A stretch of DNA of 51,651 nt from Magnetococcales bacterium HCHbin5 (GCA_002753505.1 PEAG01000017.1:1-51651); one strand, 5' to 3'; positions 1 through 8,701 are shown, numbered from the stretch's first letter. Notes: generated by a model not told the origin, from the letters alone. Program-made: numbers and translations.

Positions 1-1960
1 AACACCCAGTTGGATGCCCTGACCTCCCTCAACCTGACCGCGCTCAGCAATACCCAGTTGGATGGTCTGACCTCGGTGCAGTTGACCGGCTTGGCCAATA
101 CCCAATTGGATGCCCTGACTTCGCTCAATCTGACCGCGCTGGCCAACACCCAGTTGGATGGGTTGACCTCGGTCCAATTGACCGGTCTGGCCAACACCCA
201 ATTGGATGCCTTGACCTCGCTGAATCTGACGGCTCTGGCCGATAGTCAGTTGGACGGTTTGACCTCGGTGCAGTTGACCGGCTTGGCCAATACCCAGCTG
301 GATGCCTTGACCTCTGTCCATTTGACCGCCTTGGCCAACACCCAGTTGGATGGGTTGACCTCGGTTGCTCTGATCGGTTTGGCGGCTACCCAATTGGACG
401 CCTTGACCTCCCTCAACCTGACTGCGCTGGCCAACAGTCAGTTGGATGGCCTGCTTTCGGTCCATTTGACCAGTCTGGCCGATAGTCAACTGGATGGTTT
501 GACCTCAGTGCAGTTGACCGGTCTGGCCAATACCCAGTTGGACGCCCTGACCTCCTTGCACCTGACCGCGCTCAGCAATACTCAGTTGGACGGTTTGACC
601 TCAGTGCAGTTGACCGGTCTGGCCAATACCCAGTTGGACGCCCTGACCTCCCTTAACTTGACCGCGCTCGCCAACACCCAGTTGGATGGTCTAACTTCGG
701 TGCAGTTGACCGGTCTGGCCAACACCCAGTTGGATGCCTTGACCTCCCTCAACTTGACCGCGCTCACCAACACCCAATTGGATGGGCTGACCTCGGTGCA
801 GTTGACCGGCTTGGCCAACACCCAGTTGGATGCCTTGACTTCGCTCAATCTGACCGCCCTTACCAACACCCAGTTGGATGGTCTGACTTCGGTGCAGTTG
901 ACCGGCTTGGCCAACACCCAGTTGGATGCCTTGACTTCGCTTAACCTGACCGCGCTCACCAACACCCAGTTGGATGGGTTGACCTCGGTGCAGTTGACCA
1001 GCCTAGCCAACACCCAGTTGGATGGTCTGACCTCGGTGCAGTTGACCGGTTTGGCCAACACCCAGTTGGATGGGTTGACCTCGGTCCAGTTGACCAGCCT
1101 AGCCAACACCCAGTTGGATGGGTTGACTTCGGTCCAGCTGACCAACTTGGCCAATACCCAGTTGGATGGGTTGACCTCGGTGCAGTTGACCGGCTTGGCC
1201 AATACCCAGTTGGATGCCTTGACCTCCCTCAACCTGACTGCGCTCACCAACACCCAGTTGGATGGGTTGACCTCGGTGCAGTTGACCGGCTTGGCCAATA
1301 CCCAGTTGGATGCCTTGACCTCCCTCAACCTGACCGCACTCACCAACACCCAGTTGGATGGACTGACATCGGTGCAGTTGACCGCTCTGGCCAACACCCA
1401 GTTGGATGGGTTGACCTCGGTCCAATTGACCGGTCTGGCCAACACCCAGTTGGATGCCTTGACCTCCCTCAACCTGGCGGCTCTGGCCAACACCCAGTTG
1501 GACGGTTTGATTTCGGCGCAGTTGGTCGGCTTGGCCAATACCCAGCTGGATGCCTTGACCTCTGTCAACTTGACCGCCCTGGCCAACAGCCAGTTGGACG
1601 GCCTGCTTTCGGTTCATCTGACCGGTTTGGCCAATACCCAATTGGATGGTCTAGACTCGGCCCAGTTGACCAGCTTGGCCAACACCCAGTTGGATGGGTT
1701 GACCTCGGTCCAGTTGACCGGCTTGGCCAATACCCAGCTGGATGGCTTGACTTCGGTGAATCTGACCGCCCTGGCCAACACCCAGTTGGATGGCGTGACC
1801 TCAGTCCATTGGAGCGGCTTGGCGACCACCCAGTTGGATGGCTTGACCTCTATACAGTTGGCGTCGTTGGCGGCTACCCAGTTGGATGGCGTGACCTCCA
1901 TACAATTGGCGTCGTTGGCGACCACTCAGTTGGACGGCATGGGCTCGGTCCAGTTGGCCA
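1..1960 (+). repeat. 48-bp coding tandem repeat array
   Basis: About 40 units of 48 bp run in register inside the reading frame. Neighbouring units are often nearly identical at the nucleotide level, which indicates recent duplication or gene conversion. Between about 960 and 1200 the unit pairing changes: several successive units carry the DGLTSVQ version rather than alternating with DALTSLN, as expected if units were duplicated unequally. Arrays like this are prone to copy-number change and to assembly collapse. Confidence 0.9.
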
Positions 1961-2391
1961 GCTTCGCGAGTACCCAATTGGCAGGTCTGACCGCGGCGCA
2001 AATGGCCAGCTTGGCAGATACTCAGCTGGGAGGTTTGAGTTCCTCCCAGATTACCGCATTCACCACAACACAGCTTTCTGCTTTGACGGCTCCTGCAATA
2101 GCGGCCCTGACGACGACACAGGTAGACGGCTTGGTTGCCGTACAGATTCAGACCATGACCACAACCCAGGTGGCGGCTCTGACCTCTGTTCAACTGGCCA
2201 GTCTCTCCCAAACACAAGTAACCAGCATAGCCACCACCTGGGATGGTTCAACACGTACGGACACCACCAACCAAAATCTTTGGATCGCGCATGGAATGAC
2301 AACAACTCAGATTTCCGATCTGGATATTGTCGATGCCGGTAGTGGAAAAGCAAATAATGTAACACCAATGGGTATACTGTTCGGTCAGTAA
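1..2391 (+). CDS. Octapeptide-repeat protein, 5' end outside window
   Basis: The frame is open from the first base of the window, so the true start lies upstream; about 796 residues are visible. Nearly all of it is a 16-residue unit built from two related octads, consensus LTSVQLTGLANTQLDG, repeated with small changes (Q-L and L-T/L-A are the fixed positions). From about 1950 the repeat decays into looser octads of the form LTTTQVAAL, then a unique tail of about 50 residues ends in a hydrophobic/aromatic stretch, GILFGQ. Only one Cys-free, Asn/Thr/Gln/Leu-rich composition is seen; no enzyme domain is present. Octads of this LTxxQhxxL type occur in large alphaproteobacterial surface or repeat proteins of unknown role. 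A structural or adhesive role is inference. The gene is followed by a strong terminator and has no functional link visible to the genes downstream. Confidence 0.85.
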   Translation, partial: NTQLDALTSLNLTALSNTQLDGLTSVQLTGLANTQLDALTSLNLTALANTQLDGLTSVQLTGLANTQLDALTSLNLTALADSQLDGLTSVQLTGLANTQLDALTSVHLTALANTQLDGLTSVALIGLAATQLDALTSLNLTALANSQLDGLLSVHLTSLADSQLDGLTSVQLTGLANTQLDALTSLHLTALSNTQLDGLTSVQLTGLANTQLDALTSLNLTALANTQLDGLTSVQLTGLANTQLDALTSLNLTALTNTQLDGLTSVQLTGLANTQLDALTSLNLTALTNTQLDGLTSVQLTGLANTQLDALTSLNLTALTNTQLDGLTSVQLTSLANTQLDGLTSVQLTGLANTQLDGLTSVQLTSLANTQLDGLTSVQLTNLANTQLDGLTSVQLTGLANTQLDALTSLNLTALTNTQLDGLTSVQLTGLANTQLDALTSLNLTALTNTQLDGLTSVQLTALANTQLDGLTSVQLTGLANTQLDALTSLNLAALANTQLDGLISAQLVGLANTQLDALTSVNLTALANSQLDGLLSVHLTGLANTQLDGLDSAQLTSLANTQLDGLTSVQLTGLANTQLDGLTSVNLTALANTQLDGVTSVHWSGLATTQLDGLTSIQLASLAATQLDGVTSIQLASLATTQLDGMGSVQLASFASTQLAGLTAAQMASLADTQLGGLSSSQITAFTTTQLSALTAPAIAALTTTQVDGLVAVQIQTMTTTQVAALTSVQLASLSQTQVTSIATTWDGSTRTDTTNQNLWIAHGMTTTQISDLDIVDAGSGKANNVTPMGILFGQ

Positions 2392-2400
2392 CCTCAGGGT

Positions 2401-2453
2401 TCCCCGTTGAGCCACTCCTTGCAGGAAAAGTGGTTCAACGGGGAGTTGTTTTC
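2401..2453 (+). terminator. Rho-independent terminator
   Basis: A 16-bp inverted repeat, left arm 2401-2416 and right arm 2429-2444, pairs fully except for one G-U pair, with a 12-nt loop and a T-rich stretch after the right arm (2446-2452). It lies 9 bp after the stop codon of the repeat protein and separates it from tsaB. Confidence 0.85.
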
Positions 2454-2475
2454 TGAAGTATGGGTTCTTTATTAA
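2446..2475 (+). promoter_or_regulatory. Possible sigma70-type promoter for tsaB
   Basis: TTGTTT at 2446-2451 and TATTAA at 2470-2475 are separated by 18 bp and lie about 30 bp upstream of the tsaB start. The position just after the terminator is right for a new transcription unit, but both boxes match consensus only moderately and the -35 box overlaps the terminator tail. Confidence 0.3.
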
Positions 2476-2506
2476 TTTTTACAGATAGATAGAGTTAATT
2501 TCCTCT

Positions 2507-3292
2507 ATGAAAGCAACAATGCCTCATGGGTTAACAACCCTATCCATGGACAGTGCGGCGCAGGTAGGCAGTACAGCCTTGCTGGTGGGAGAACGCCTGT
2601 TGGTGCGGGATTATTTTCAGGGAGAGAGCGGTCATGCGGTTCTGTTGCCTGCCAAAATTGTAGAGTTGTTGACAACAACAGGACTCTCTTGCGCGGATCT
2701 GGATTTGATTGTGGTAACCATTGGTCCAGGTGCGTTTGCTGGCCTGCGTATTGCCTTGGGTTGTGCCAAGGGCATCGCCCTGGTACTGGGTACCCCGGTG
2801 GTGGGTGTATCCAATCTGGATCTGCTGGCCGCTGCCGCTGCTGCGGAGCAACAGGAAGGATGGCTCTCTGTGGTAGTAGATGCCCGTCGTGGGGAGATTT
2901 TTGCGGCACTCTATCGGTTGGAAAATGGCAGACCCCACAAACATACGGCACCGCCCTGGGCCATTTCTCCCGCAGCCTGGGCGGCGACTCTGGCCGATAT
3001 GCCGGAATTACAGCAAGATAGGCTCTGTCTGACCGGAACAGGTCTGGGGCCTTATGCAAATGTTTTTCGCGACCAGTTGACAGGACCGTTTATCATGGCA
3101 CCAGAATCGGCTTGGATAGCGGATCCCTTTTTGCTGGGCCGGTTGGGACAGCAGCACTTTGTGTACTCATCATCCGCTGCCGAGGGCAAACACTCCCCTT
3201 TCTCTCCTGAGTCTACCATGCTACTGGACTATCAAAGACGTCCGGACGCTGAAGAAAAAAAGTATGGCACTCCATGTATATCCGGCCCATGA
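2507..3292 (+). CDS. tsaB: tRNA N6-threonylcarbamoyladenosine synthesis protein TsaB
   Basis: This 261-residue protein is the TsaB (YeaZ) partner of TsaD. With TsaE and TsaC it makes the t6A modification at position 37 of ANN-decoding tRNAs in the cytoplasm. The ASKHA fold is recognisable: an N-terminal strand with TTLSMDSAA, GHAVLLPAKI (the family's H-S/A-E/L helix region), the family signature GPGAFAGLRIALGCAKGIA at about residues 73-91, and VVVDARRGEIFAALY. Length is slightly above the usual 220-240 because of the C-terminal tail. No good ribosome binding site precedes the ATG at 2507; an ATG at 2519 is possible. The 3' end overlaps rimI by 19 bp, and tsaB-rimI adjacency is common in bacteria. 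Confidence 0.93.
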   Translation: MKATMPHGLTTLSMDSAAQVGSTALLVGERLLVRDYFQGESGHAVLLPAKIVELLTTTGLSCADLDLIVVTIGPGAFAGLRIALGCAKGIALVLGTPVVGVSNLDLLAAAAAAEQQEGWLSVVVDARRGEIFAALYRLENGRPHKHTAPPWAISPAAWAATLADMPELQQDRLCLTGTGLGPYANVFRDQLTGPFIMAPESAWIADPFLLGRLGQQHFVYSSSAAEGKHSPFSPESTMLLDYQRRPDAEEKKYGTPCISGP

Positions 3293-3714
3293 TCCAAGCA
3301 GATGTCTCGCAGGTTGCCCAGCTGGAAGCGGAGATAACTCCCTCTCCCTGGACCCCCGGCATGTTTTATGAGGAACTTTCTCTGGGATCTTACTGTCGTA
3401 CGTTGGAGGATGCTTTTGGCACGCTGCTGGGGTATAGTGTGGCGCGGTTGCTGGTGGACGAATGGCATCTCTTGACCCTGGGTATCTCTCTTGCGTATCG
3501 TCGTCAAGGCGGAGCCAAGCTGCTGTTGGCTGACCTTATTCAACGGGCGAAAGAGAAAGGACACCCCATACTGCTGGAGGTCAGGGCTTCCAACCTGCCC
3601 GCCAGAACGCTATACCAAGACATGGGGTTTCATTTCCTCTATACTCGCCAAGGTTATTACCGGTTCGAGTCTGGTACCGAAGATGCCATACTCCTGAGAT
3701 ATGCTCCCGCTTAG
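3274..3714 (+). CDS. rimI: Ribosomal protein bS18 alanine N-acetyltransferase RimI
   Basis: A 146-residue GNAT-fold acetyltransferase. RimI transfers acetyl from acetyl-CoA to the N-terminal alanine of ribosomal protein bS18. The acetyl-CoA binding loop is YRRQGGAKLLLADLI at about residues 73-87 (motif A, R/QxxGxA). Other typical parts are the N-terminal IRPMIQADVSQVAQLE, SPWTPGMFYEEL (the family's PWs..f..el), LLEVRASNLPARTLYQDMGF and the tyrosine-rich YTRQGYY. The start overlaps the end of tsaB, implying translational coupling. Members of this family range in substrate specificity, but position next to tsaB supports RimI. Confidence 0.9.
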   Translation: MYIRPMIQADVSQVAQLEAEITPSPWTPGMFYEELSLGSYCRTLEDAFGTLLGYSVARLLVDEWHLLTLGISLAYRRQGGAKLLLADLIQRAKEKGHPILLEVRASNLPARTLYQDMGFHFLYTRQGYYRFESGTEDAILLRYAPA

Positions 3715-3834
3715 GAAAAAAGGCCGCTCGCCCGTCTCCGGGATGGGAGGCGCGTGTCTTTTCAATAGTGGGTGGGGGTGGTTCCGATCTCAGTCGGGCA
3801 TACTGTTTTAACATTTTATAAGGACAAAATCGAC

Positions 3835-4293
3835 ATGTTCGTAAGAGATGTGATGGTTTCCAATGTGCGTACTGTCAAAAAGGACGATTCAATCCGCGCG
3901 GTCGCTGCTACAATTTGCACAAATAAAATCAGTGGCTTGCCGGTTGTTGATGAGGAGAACAAGTTGCTGGGGATCATCTCTGAAAAAGATATTCTGAATG
4001 CCCTGCTGCCAAGCTATCACGACTTTCTGGAAGATCCGGTACGTGCCCGGGATTTCCTTGACATGGAAAATTCCTATCGTGAGGTTCTTTCGCGTTCGGT
4101 GGGCAGTCTCATGACCAAGCGGGTCTTTTCGGTCTCCCCGGATGAGTTGGTCATGCAGGCAGCTTCCAAAATGGCGTTGCACCATTTTCGCCGGATTCCT
4201 GTGGTGGAAGAGGGTGACCTGTTGGTGGGCATTGTCAGCCTGGGTGATATTCACAAGGCTATTTTCAAGCGTGAATTGGGCATCACCGACTAG
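3835..4293 (+). CDS. CBS-domain pair protein
   Basis: A stand-alone protein of 152 residues with two CBS domains (about residues 1-60 and 85-150), the module that usually binds adenine nucleotides. Typical segments are VRDVMVSNVRTVKKDDSIR, ISGLPVVDEENKLLGIISEKDIL and RRIPVVEEGDLLVGIVSLGDI. A helical insert between the halves (LPSYHDFLEDPVRARDFLD) is common in this subgroup. I chose the ATG at 3835 because AAGGA lies 10 bp upstream and the family begins with the DVM motif. An in-frame extension back to 3772 has no support. The target it regulates cannot be told from the context. Confidence 0.85.
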   Translation: MFVRDVMVSNVRTVKKDDSIRAVAATICTNKISGLPVVDEENKLLGIISEKDILNALLPSYHDFLEDPVRARDFLDMENSYREVLSRSVGSLMTKRVFSVSPDELVMQAASKMALHHFRRIPVVEEGDLLVGIVSLGDIHKAIFKRELGITD

Positions 4294-4384
4294 CTCTTTG
4301 CGTTTCAGCTCTTCTTGATGTTGTATCTCTCCGTCCTGTTGTATCGGGTGCGGGGAGGGATTGGCGGTTGTGGAGGAGATTTTG

Positions 4385-5128
4385 ATGCATAAGATGGTGG
4401 TATTATCCGGTCCCTCCTGCGTGGGAAAGAGACCGCTCTTCAACGCCTTGCGTCGATTTTATCCAGAGTTATCCAGTACTTTCAAACAGTTGGTGCTTTT
4501 CAATGACCGTACTCCGCGCCCTGGAGAAGAGGAAGGCGTAGACTATTTTTTCCGTTCTCACAGTTTTATTGAGGCGTTGCGCGATCAAGAGGGTTATGTA
4601 ATGGCGGATGTGCGCGGCGATCTCCAGGCCCTGGAGATCGCCCAAATCCAAGCCATTATAGATACGGGGCGAATCCCGTTTTTTGCCGGCAACCCGTTTG
4701 TACCAGGCAAGCTGCGGGAGGTTGGGTTGTTCGAGCGTTTCTCAACGCTTTCTGTGTTTCTTTCCCCGCTCTCCCAGGAGGAGATTCTCTACTTGAAGGA
4801 TCCGGAACGGGGGGTGGATCTCAATAAATTTATCGCGGATGTGCAGCGGCACAAGTTGCTGCACCGGGCCGAACGCCAGAAGGGTCAACTGTCACTGCGT
4901 GACCTGGAAGTTGTTGAGAAAAAAAGTGCCAGCACCCTGCTGGAGATGCGTACGGCTTATCAATTTGATTATGTCATCCCTTTGCATGATGGTGAGGGCA
5001 ATGGGCACTGGGATGCCTTCTATTATCCGATTGGCAGTGCACGCAAAGCACTGTTGGCTTTTGCTTCGTTATTGCAGGGAAAGGTAACCGTTGACGTGGA
5101 GAAATGGACAGCGGATCTGATTCCTTGA
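4385..5128 (+). CDS. Guanylate-kinase-like P-loop protein
   Basis: 247 residues with guanylate kinase layout: P-loop GPSCVGK near residue 8, then TPRPGEEEGVDYFFRS near residue 43, which matches the GMP-binding segment of GMP kinases, and a C-terminal YQFDYVIPLHDGEGN like the usual FDYVIVND. GMP kinases make GDP from GMP and ATP. Two things argue against a normal enzyme: the Ser/Thr that should follow the P-loop lysine is replaced (GK-R-P instead of GK-S-T), and the segment after the GMP site (EGYVMADVRGDLQALE) does not carry the usual YGT/S. The product is also 40-50 residues longer than a standard Gmk. The start at 4385 has GGAGGAG six bases upstream. Function is therefore uncertain: divergent kinase or regulatory homologue. 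Confidence 0.75.
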   Translation: MHKMVVLSGPSCVGKRPLFNALRRFYPELSSTFKQLVLFNDRTPRPGEEEGVDYFFRSHSFIEALRDQEGYVMADVRGDLQALEIAQIQAIIDTGRIPFFAGNPFVPGKLREVGLFERFSTLSVFLSPLSQEEILYLKDPERGVDLNKFIADVQRHKLLHRAERQKGQLSLRDLEVVEKKSASTLLEMRTAYQFDYVIPLHDGEGNGHWDAFYYPIGSARKALLAFASLLQGKVTVDVEKWTADLIP

Positions 5129-5201
5129 TCGGCAGGCCGCTCCATGGCAGATTGCCATTCGGGTATTCGCTCTCACTGACATGGGATATTTTAAGAGCAG
5201 C

Positions 5202-5693
5202 ATGGCCAAAGAGATTGAGCGACGGTTTTTAGTGCAGAAGGCGTTATGGCAAGCGATTGGTCGCCCGGCCGCCTGTGGATTTGATGCCATACGGCAGGGG
5301 TTTCTGTCGACGGTCAAGGAGCGGGTTGTTCGGGTCAGAGTGGTGGGAGAGCGGGGAATACTGACCATCAAGGGTTTGACCCGCGGTTTTTCAAAGGTTG
5401 AGTTTGAATATGACATTCCTTTGGCGGATGCCCAGTCGCTTTTGGATGAATTATGTGAGCATCCCCTGATTGAAAAGGTTCGTTATCGTGTTGAGCACGG
5501 GGGGGTGCTGTGGGAAGTGGATGAATTTTCTGGTGAAAACAAAGGATTACTGCTGGCTGAGGTGGAACTGGCTGACGAACAGCAACCTGTTGAGTTGCCT
5601 GTTTGGGTGGGTCAGGAAGTTTCATCGGATGTCCGGTATTTTAACTCCAATTTGAGCGTAATGCCGTTCAGTCGGTGGGGTGAGGTCCATTAG
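5202..5693 (+). CDS. CYTH-domain (triphosphate tunnel) protein
   Basis: 163 residues. The family hydrolyses inorganic triphosphate or nucleoside triphosphates inside an eight-stranded tunnel. The signature at the N-terminus is AKEIERRFLV, the ExExK motif with Arg in place of the final Lys. Further conserved charged strands are IRQGFLS, ERVVRVRVVGERGILTIKG, SKVEFEYDIP, IEKVRYRVEHGG, WEVDEFSGENKGLLLAEVEL and the late SSDVRYFNSNL, all characteristic of bacterial CYTH proteins. I start it at the ATG at 5202, where the family consensus begins. An upstream ATG at 5181 would add seven unconserved residues. It is followed within 45 bp by an ApaH-type phosphatase, so both may deal with phosphoanhydride substrates. 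Confidence 0.88.
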   Translation: MAKEIERRFLVQKALWQAIGRPAACGFDAIRQGFLSTVKERVVRVRVVGERGILTIKGLTRGFSKVEFEYDIPLADAQSLLDELCEHPLIEKVRYRVEHGGVLWEVDEFSGENKGLLLAEVELADEQQPVELPVWVGQEVSSDVRYFNSNLSVMPFSRWGEVH

Positions 5694-5736
5694 GTGATGG
5701 CAAGCATCTGTGGAACTCTGGGGTTGCGAATTTAGT

Positions 5737-6618
5737 ATGGCCGTTTATGCCATAGGAGATGTGCATGGCTGTTTGTCTGAGCTGAAGCAGCTGCTGGCGG
5801 CCATCGCTTTTCATCCGGAACATGACCATCTTTGGTTTGTAGGCGATTTTATCAACCGTGGACCGGACTCTCTGGGTACCTTGCGTTTTATCCGGGAGTT
5901 GGGCGATCGGGCTGTGGTGGTCATGGGCAACCATGAGGGGCGGGCTGTTGCCGGCCTTTGTGGTTGGGAAGACAATGGTTTGGCTCCATTTTTACAGGAG
6001 TTGCGGTCGGCACCGGATGCCTTGGAACTGGAGCATTGGTTGCGGCGGATTCCCCTGTTTCACTGCGACCAAAGCCTGGGTATCGGAATGGTGCATGCGG
6101 GACTTTCGCCGACCTGGAGTCTGGATGAAGTACGTGGTTTGTCGTTGGCGTTGGGCAAGGTATTCGCTGATCCCGATACCAGTCGGCGTTTTTTCCTTGA
6201 ATGGGACAATGCCATTCTGGACCAGGAGATGCCGCAGGATGACAGCCTGGATCGTTTGCGGTTTGCCTTTGCCATTATGACCCGTCTGCGCATGTGTTCA
6301 GCCGATGGTCGGCCTCTTTGGCCCAATCACCCTTTGGTCGCTGGGTTGGCCAATCCTTATGCCTTTGTTCCCTCCTCTGCGCCCCAATCGCCGGATTTTC
6401 CGTTTCGTCCCTGGTTTGAATTGCGACCTGAGCAGGAGCGGGCGCGGATTGTGTACGGCCATTGGGCGGCTGCGGGCTTGACCATCAACCCCCAGGCTTG
6501 GGGGTTGGACTCCGGCTGCGTCTATGGGGGGAAGCTGACGGCCATGCGTCTGGATCATCCGGATCGCCAGATTACACAGGTTGTTTGCCCCCGCTATGTA
6601 ACGCCTGAATCATCTTAA
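5737..6618 (+). CDS. apaH: Symmetrical Ap4A hydrolase (ApaH-type metallophosphatase)
   Basis: 293 residues of the calcineurin-like phosphoesterase fold. ApaH splits diadenosine tetraphosphate into two ADP. Metal-binding motifs are in order: GDVHGC (residues 7-12), GDFINRGPDSL, GNHEGRAVAG, VHAGLSP, and the ApaH-specific end YGHWAAAGL followed by LDSGCVYGGKLTAMRL. GNHE replaces the more usual GNHD of ApaH; glutamate at this place is found in related phosphatases. The start at 5737 gives the family N-terminus AVYAIGDVHG; an in-frame GTG at 5710 would add nine residues. The gene follows the CYTH gene closely. Confidence 0.88.
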   Translation: MAVYAIGDVHGCLSELKQLLAAIAFHPEHDHLWFVGDFINRGPDSLGTLRFIRELGDRAVVVMGNHEGRAVAGLCGWEDNGLAPFLQELRSAPDALELEHWLRRIPLFHCDQSLGIGMVHAGLSPTWSLDEVRGLSLALGKVFADPDTSRRFFLEWDNAILDQEMPQDDSLDRLRFAFAIMTRLRMCSADGRPLWPNHPLVAGLANPYAFVPSSAPQSPDFPFRPWFELRPEQERARIVYGHWAAAGLTINPQAWGLDSGCVYGGKLTAMRLDHPDRQITQVVCPRYVTPESS

Positions 6619-6645
6619 CCATTCAATTTATGTGGTGAAACAAGG

Positions 6646-8625
6646 ATGGATCCTCACCCCCCCGCAACCGATTCCCTGTCGTTGGAATGGAGACTGGCAG
6701 AGGCTGGTCGCTGTGCCCAACAGGGTGAGCAGGAGAGAGGGCTGGCGTTATACGAATCGGTGCTGGCCTCTTGTCCGGAACAGGTGGAGGCTCTGCATGG
6801 TGCCAGCTTGATTTGTCTGGGGCGCAATGATTTTGCCGCCACCGTTGCCTATTTGGAGCGTGCGCTGAGGGTGCAACCAGAACATCCGGTCCTGTCGTTT
6901 AATTCGGGTCTGGCCCTGATCGGTCAGGGGGATTTGACGAAAGCTTTGGAGCGGTTCAAGGCGGTGATTGGTTTGCAGCCGGATCACGCCCGGGCTTACT
7001 GTTATGCGGCACAAATTTTGATCCAGCACAAAAACCTGACCGAAGCGGCGATCCTATTGCAGAAGGCGGTGGATGCGGTCCCGAATCACGCAGAGTCTCA
7101 TGCCTTGCTTGCGGTTGTACTGCAGCAGATGGATATCAAGCCGGTCGCCCATTATCACCAAAGGATGGCGTGGTTTCTGGCCAAAAACGGTCCAGACCTG
7201 GAAAAATTGCCCCCCCAGCATACCCTTTTTTTGGACCGGGAAAGGGCGATGCGCGTTGCCTTGCAGGCCAATATGGTCCCGGAGACGATACATGCTTCTG
7301 GTCTGCAACTCTGTTACCACATGGGAGACCCTTTTCCGGAGGCCCCGGCCAATTTGATCTGTGTGCCGATGGATCGTGAGCCACTGCACGCTTTTTTCTT
7401 TGCTTCCAAGCTTTCGCAGCCTACCGTGGTGGATTTTGATCCAGAGAAAAAGGCCCAGCTTTTTTTGGCGGGTCGGTTGGCCAATCTGCTGCACACGGTG
7501 CGGTTGGCCCGGTCTCGGGAAATTCGGCGGTTGGAGCAGCTTTGCCAAGCCACCCGGCCGGAATTCATCCCCGGCCAGCCGCTACGGATCTATTTGCCCT
7601 CCTCAAGAAAAACAGATGTTATGATGAACAATCTGCGGGATCTATCTCAGGGGTTCAAGCCACTCCATTGCGAAATATTGCATTATATCGAGTCGAACAA
7701 CAGAGAAAATTTTTATTTTGATCATTATTACCAGGCGCAAGTCACATTCAATCCCCATGTTCTGGTGGACATCAACGGATATTTTCATTTGAATGGCCAC
7801 CCTGACATATTCAGGGTGCTTTGGTTTACCGATCCCATGCCATCGATCATGGCTGGCAAGCCGTTGCCCTGGCGAAAGCGGGATTTGATCTACTCTTTGG
7901 ACAAGGAGTTGGATGTTTTCCTGGAACGCTGTGGTGCCGTTGATATTCAGCGGCAGGGGTTTTGTTATAACGCCCAGTTGTTTCGGGATTTTGGCGCGGC
8001 GCGGCGGCGGCGGGTGGTGTTGGTGGGCTCTTCGCACGATTTTATTTTTACCAAATTTCCGGGTTGTCGGCCAATTCTGGAGAGCATGACGCGACTGTTT
8101 GAGCGTGGAGAGTCGCTCACGGATGAGGCGTTGGCACAATATGTCCAAACCTCCTCGTACAGCCGGGAAGATTTGCTGATTTTCTTTTGGGGCTATGTGG
8201 TGCGTACGGTATCGGCCAATTGGCTGTGTGAGCTGTCCGATGAGATTGAGGTGGCGGTTTATGGCTACCGTTGGGAATCCAATCCTGTCGTATTGCCCTT
8301 TTATCACGGTGTATTGCCCCATGGGGAAGCGGTCGCGGCCCTGTACAACGAGGTGGAGTATGTTCTGGTGCCCCACCCGTTTGACCTGCAAAGCCAACGT
8401 CTGGTAGAGGTTTCGGCTTGTGGAGCGATACCGGTTGTTTATGATTGCCGAGACCGGGCGGAACGGCCCCATTGGGACGATCACTGCCTGTGGTATCGCA
8501 CCAAAGAGGAGCTGCGGGCCTGTTTGATGCAGCGGCCAGCGCGCTCTTCTCGTGCCATTTGTCAGGGTAAAAGTTATACCGAATTTGCCCAACGGATTCT
8601 GGCACGCATACATGCGCTGATATGA
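6646..8625 (+). CDS. TPR repeat protein fused to a GT-B-like glycosyltransferase domain
   Basis: 659 residues. The first 170 or so form about four TPR units (for example QGEQERGLALYESVLASCPE and QGDLTKALERFKAVIGLQPD), a protein-binding solenoid. A linker follows, and residues of about 310-655 look like a GT-B-type glycosyltransferase of the CgeB/group 1 kind: NPHVLVDINGYFHLN, RVLWFTDPMPSIM, VYGYRWES and the C-terminal HPFDLQSQRLVEVSACGAIPVVYD, which is where donor sugar-nucleotide binding usually lies. TPR-glycosyltransferase fusions often modify surface or flagellar proteins, but the acceptor is unknown here. No signal peptide, so cytoplasmic. A repeat element follows the stop codon. Confidence 0.8.
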   Translation: MDPHPPATDSLSLEWRLAEAGRCAQQGEQERGLALYESVLASCPEQVEALHGASLICLGRNDFAATVAYLERALRVQPEHPVLSFNSGLALIGQGDLTKALERFKAVIGLQPDHARAYCYAAQILIQHKNLTEAAILLQKAVDAVPNHAESHALLAVVLQQMDIKPVAHYHQRMAWFLAKNGPDLEKLPPQHTLFLDRERAMRVALQANMVPETIHASGLQLCYHMGDPFPEAPANLICVPMDREPLHAFFFASKLSQPTVVDFDPEKKAQLFLAGRLANLLHTVRLARSREIRRLEQLCQATRPEFIPGQPLRIYLPSSRKTDVMMNNLRDLSQGFKPLHCEILHYIESNNRENFYFDHYYQAQVTFNPHVLVDINGYFHLNGHPDIFRVLWFTDPMPSIMAGKPLPWRKRDLIYSLDKELDVFLERCGAVDIQRQGFCYNAQLFRDFGAARRRRVVLVGSSHDFIFTKFPGCRPILESMTRLFERGESLTDEALAQYVQTSSYSREDLLIFFWGYVVRTVSANWLCELSDEIEVAVYGYRWESNPVVLPFYHGVLPHGEAVAALYNEVEYVLVPHPFDLQSQRLVEVSACGAIPVVYDCRDRAERPHWDDHCLWYRTKEELRACLMQRPARSSRAICQGKSYTEFAQRILARIHALI

Positions 8626-8656
8626 TGACAACACCCATGCTCTTTCTAATCTTTTC

Positions 8657-8701
8657 AAACGATTGCACGGGTCTGGGGACCGTCACGGTCCCGGCCCCAG
8701 G
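8657..8701 (+). repeat. 3'-end palindromic repeat element, copy 1
   Basis: Thirty-one bases after the stop codon of the TPR-glycosyltransferase. The element reads AACGATTGCA, then a GGGTCTGGGGA-type core and GGACCG-TCA-CGGTCC, a six-pair hairpin flanked by outer CTGG/CCAG-like arms. The same core occurs at 10585-10623 and 26940-26967 on the minus strand, each time just downstream of a stop codon and in the sense direction of that gene. Confidence 0.75.

Noticed and set aside
582-1586. Long minus-strand open frame (334 codons) and others opposite the repeat gene
   Set aside because: They are the mirror of the 48-bp repeat: any frame without a stop in one unit stays open through all units. The plus-strand frame has the decayed repeat end, natural stop and terminator.
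3716-3770. Possible terminator after rimI
   Set aside because: A short CCCGTC/GATGGG stem with one G-U pair precedes a TCTTTT stretch, but the outer arms do not pair well and the T-run is offset, so I do not list it.
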